In this document: piece after piece, positions 6,107 through 7,975 of the stretch
Position numbering within the stretch: the stretch's first letter is position 1
How the letters are laid out: the number at the start of each line of letters is the position of its first letter
Origin: Campylobacterales bacterium
GTDB taxonomy: Bacteria; Campylobacterota; Campylobacteria; Campylobacterales; Hydrogenimonadaceae
NCBI GenBank assembly: GCA_026986055.1
Contig: JALSPH010000221.1
Location: 1 to 7,975 of the forward strand
Length of the DNA: 7,975 bases
Direction: 5' to 3'
Notes under the pieces: generated by a model
Seen by the model: the letters and a program-made list of their open reading frames with translations, nothing else
Database searches by the model: none
What the model was told of the DNA's origin: nothing
Translations under genes and position numbers: made by a program

Positions 6107-6135
6107 CACACGACAAATTCATTTAAAGGAGACCC

Positions 6136-7173
6136 ATGGCCTTCTCCAAAGAGAACATTCGATATACGCTAAACGGCATACTCTTCGTTGCGCTTTTTGC
6201 GATCGCAGCCATCCAGATTTCCCAGATCGGTATTATAAAACATCTAGCTATAAGTCCGCTTATAATCGGTATCGTTCTGGGAATGTTCTACGCCAACACT
6301 CTTAGAAACCAGCTTCCCAAAGAGTGGGTGCCCGGTATCGTATTTTCGGCGAAGCAGCTTCTTAGACTCGCCATAATATTCTACGGCTTCAGGATAACTT
6401 TCCAGCAGATCATGGAGGTGGGCACGGCAGGCTTTATAGTCTCTACCGTCATGCTTACCACCACCATCCTCATAGGCAGCTGGCTCGGCATGAAACTATT
6501 CAAACTCGATCGCGACACTTCGATCCTTACCGCTGCAGGCAGCTCCATATGCGGAGCGGCAGCGGTGCTTGCTACCGAGCCCGTTTTGAAAGCAGAACCT
6601 CACAAGAGTGCCGTAGCCGTGGGAACGGTAGTCCTTTTTGGGACTATAGCTATGTTTCTCTACCCTATGTTATACAAAAGCGGCGTGCTCGGAATGGACC
6701 CTGCAGCCTACGGGATATATGTAGGGGGTACGGTGCACGAGGTCGCCCAGGTGGTAGCCGCAGGGGGCGCCATAGGAGGTGTCGCCGCCGATGATGCGGT
6801 AATAGTCAAGATGACGAGAGTCATGATGATAGCGCCTGTACTTATAATCCTTGGCATCATCATATCTCTTGCAGCGAGAAAAAACGGTGAAGAGGGCGGC
6901 AAAATAAAGGTTGTGATTCCCTGGTTCGCCGTATGGTTCGTGGTGATGAGCGGCATAAACTCTCTGCATATTATTCCGGATACGATCGTTGCGGATATAA
7001 ACGAAGTAGATACGTTCATGCTGACGATGGCTATGACCGCACTTGGAATGGAGACCAACGCGGCAAAATTCAAACAGGCAGGCATAAAGCCGATACTTTT
7101 GGCACTTGTTATGTTCGCATGGCTCATCGGTGCCGGTTACTTCGTGACGAAGTGGGCGGTTGCGACCTTTTAG
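6136..7173 (+). CDS. UPF0324/YeiH-family membrane protein, putative sulfate/anion exporter
   Basis: This 345-aa polytopic membrane protein belongs to the YeiH family (UPF0324, TIGR00698; classed as putative sulfate exporters), whose substrate is not firmly established. About ten hydrophobic segments are visible, including 13-31, 37-53, 97-116, 127-145, 157-180, 228-246, 258-275 and 317-338. Family hallmarks are AAGSSICGAAAVLATEPV (133-150), GGTVHEVAQVVAAGG (197-211), KMTRVMMIAPVL (225-236) and TMAMTALGMETN (297-308). The N-terminus begins with a short charged cytoplasmic stretch, not a cleaved signal. The ATG at 6136 has a near-perfect AAAGGAG at 6125-6131 (spacing 4). It is divergent from the YeiE-like regulator, as in E. 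coli. C. jejuni has, as I recall, a UPF0324 protein beside a LysR gene (Cj0999c/Cj1000), supporting an ancient pair. Export of sulfite, sulfate or a sulfonate breakdown product is a reasonable guess. Confidence 0.92.
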   Translation: MAFSKENIRYTLNGILFVALFAIAAIQISQIGIIKHLAISPLIIGIVLGMFYANTLRNQLPKEWVPGIVFSAKQLLRLAIIFYGFRITFQQIMEVGTAGFIVSTVMLTTTILIGSWLGMKLFKLDRDTSILTAAGSSICGAAAVLATEPVLKAEPHKSAVAVGTVVLFGTIAMFLYPMLYKSGVLGMDPAAYGIYVGGTVHEVAQVVAAGGAIGGVAADDAVIVKMTRVMMIAPVLIILGIIISLAARKNGEEGGKIKVVIPWFAVWFVVMSGINSLHIIPDTIVADINEVDTFMLTMAMTALGMETNAAKFKQAGIKPILLALVMFAWLIGAGYFVTKWAVATF

Positions 7174-7209
7174 CAGCCGCTACGCGCTTTAAAGAGTTTT
7201 GGAAAAAGG

Positions 7210-7975
7210 CTACGCCCTCCTTCTGAAACTCAGAGCTTCGAGCATCTCTTTTTTGCCTATAACCTCTTTGCCGTTCAAGTCGGCTATGGTCCTGGCCACT
7301 TTTTTGGCATTTCCTACGCTCCTATGGCTCATTCCGAAAGTTGCCGTCGCCTTCAGCATGACATCTTCCGCTTCTGAATCCAAAATACAGAACTCCTGCA
7401 CTTCACGCTCATCGAGCTTCCCGTTCAACCTCTTTTGCCCCCGCTCTTTTTGACGCTTGAAAGCCTCTATCACCATTTTGTGCATAGTGGCAGAATCTAC
7501 CGAAGGTTCGTCTTTGGCGTCACTATCCTGCATCGTGACATATATATCTATACGGTCCAAAAGGGGGTCGGAAATGCGCTGTTTGTAGCGCTTTATCTCA
7601 AGCTCGTTGCATCTGCATCTATTGACGCTGCTTAAAAGGTTTCCGCAAGGGCATGGGTTTTGTGCCGCTACGAACATGAACCTGGTTCTATACTCCACCT
7701 TGCTGTTGACGCGCGAAATAAGCACTTTGTGATCTTGCAGAGGCTCTCTCAAAGCCTCCAATACGCTCTTTGAGAAGTGCGGAAACTCATCGAAAAAGAG
7801 AATTCCTCCATTTGCGAGGGCTACCTCACCTATTTTGGCCCTGGATGTGCCTCCGCCGAATATCGAAGGTTTGCTGGAGCTGTGATGGGGAGACCTAAAT
7901 GGCCTAAGAGGCTTGAAGGATGGCTCTTCGTCCGCCAAAAGTGTATACTGATTCAGATGGAGTATCTCTTCTAAA
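7210..7975 (-). CDS. comM: ComM/YifB-family Mg-chelatase-like AAA+ ATPase, C-terminal part (N-terminus beyond right edge)
   Basis: ComM is a hexameric AAA+ helicase that promotes branch migration during integration of single-stranded DNA in natural transformation. The frame stays open to the window edge: 254 residues are visible of an expected protein of about 500. A TTG at 7938 is an internal codon, not the start. Visible landmarks, in order from the edge, are RPFRSPHHSSS (Mg-chelatase core), GGG then GEVALANGGILFFDEFP (Walker B), LREPLQDHKVLISR, the family's cysteine cluster NPCPCG with CRC nearby, and SDPLLDRIDIYV. The C-terminal domain follows, with NAKKVARTIADLNGKE and ALSFRR. Walker A and the Lon-like N-terminal domain lie outside the window. 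The gene converges on the YeiH-type gene with 36 bp between stops. Family is certain; a competence role is inferred from studied ComM proteins. Confidence 0.94.
   Translation of the reverse strand, partial: LEEILHLNQYTLLADEEPSFKPLRPFRSPHHSSSKPSIFGGGTSRAKIGEVALANGGILFFDEFPHFSKSVLEALREPLQDHKVLISRVNSKVEYRTRFMFVAAQNPCPCGNLLSSVNRCRCNELEIKRYKQRISDPLLDRIDIYVTMQDSDAKDEPSVDSATMHKMVIEAFKRQKERGQKRLNGKLDEREVQEFCILDSEAEDVMLKATATFGMSHRSVGNAKKVARTIADLNGKEVIGKKEMLEALSFRRRA

Noticed and set aside
6708..7127. 139-aa Thr/Ile/Ala-rich open frame opposite the YeiH-type gene
   Set aside because: Its apparent hydrophobicity is what reading membrane-protein codons in reverse produces; the plus-strand frame carries all the family signatures.
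7174..7209. Possible bidirectional terminator between the YeiH-type gene and comM
   Set aside because: Only very short stems (TAGC/GCTA, GGC/GCC) can be drawn, and the short T-run on the minus strand does not follow a stable hairpin.
7210..7938. A complete 242-aa protein starting at TTG 7938
   Set aside because: The frame stays open upstream to the window edge, with sequence that continues the ComM family, so the gene is truncated by the window rather than starting here.

Overview
The window looks like chromosomal backbone of a free-living Campylobacterota (Epsilonproteobacteria) bacterium. Three things suggest this: protein resemblance, heavy use of ATA (Ile) and AGA (Arg) codons at moderate GC, and a gene order (short NFACT protein, small charged coiled-coil-like protein, CdsA) that I recall from Campylobacter jejuni. 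A vent- or sediment-type genus such as Sulfurovum, Hydrogenimonas or Nitratiruptor would fit, but I cannot name the genus from sequence alone. I see no mobile element, CRISPR array, tRNA, rRNA or phage gene.

Layout. The left part (1-2172) is a leftward block: an NFACT/RqcH-like gene, then a 107-aa charged protein with a strong Shine-Dalgarno, a 192-bp gap, and the N-terminal part of CdsA, which runs off the left edge. A 72-bp divergent region (2173-2244) separates this block from a rightward block. That block holds leuC (short type-2 isopropylmalate isomerase large subunit), an HDOD-domain protein, and mobA, which starts 2 bp after the HDOD stop with no visible ribosome-binding site. mobA converges on and overlaps by 24 bp a leftward LysR-type regulator. 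That regulator is divergent from a UPF0324/YeiH-type membrane protein (6136-7173) across a 191-bp AT-rich regulatory region. The right end (7210-7975) is the C-terminal part of a ComM/YifB-type AAA+ ATPase on the minus strand.

How the genes work together. Most are unrelated housekeeping functions: phospholipid precursor synthesis (CdsA), ribosome quality control (NFACT), leucine synthesis (LeuC), molybdenum cofactor maturation (MobA) and DNA uptake/recombination (ComM). The one clear regulatory pair is the LysR regulator with the YeiH-type protein, matching the enterobacterial yeiE/yeiH arrangement. This suggests a regulator-exporter module that may respond to sulfite, sulfate or a related anion.

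I found no convincing undescribed system. The best leads are a structured roughly 100-nt leader before the YeiH-type gene, a short NFACT protein that lacks the helix-hairpin-helix region and has Asp-Lys where RqcH has Asp-Arg, and the uncharacterised 107-aa protein beside it.
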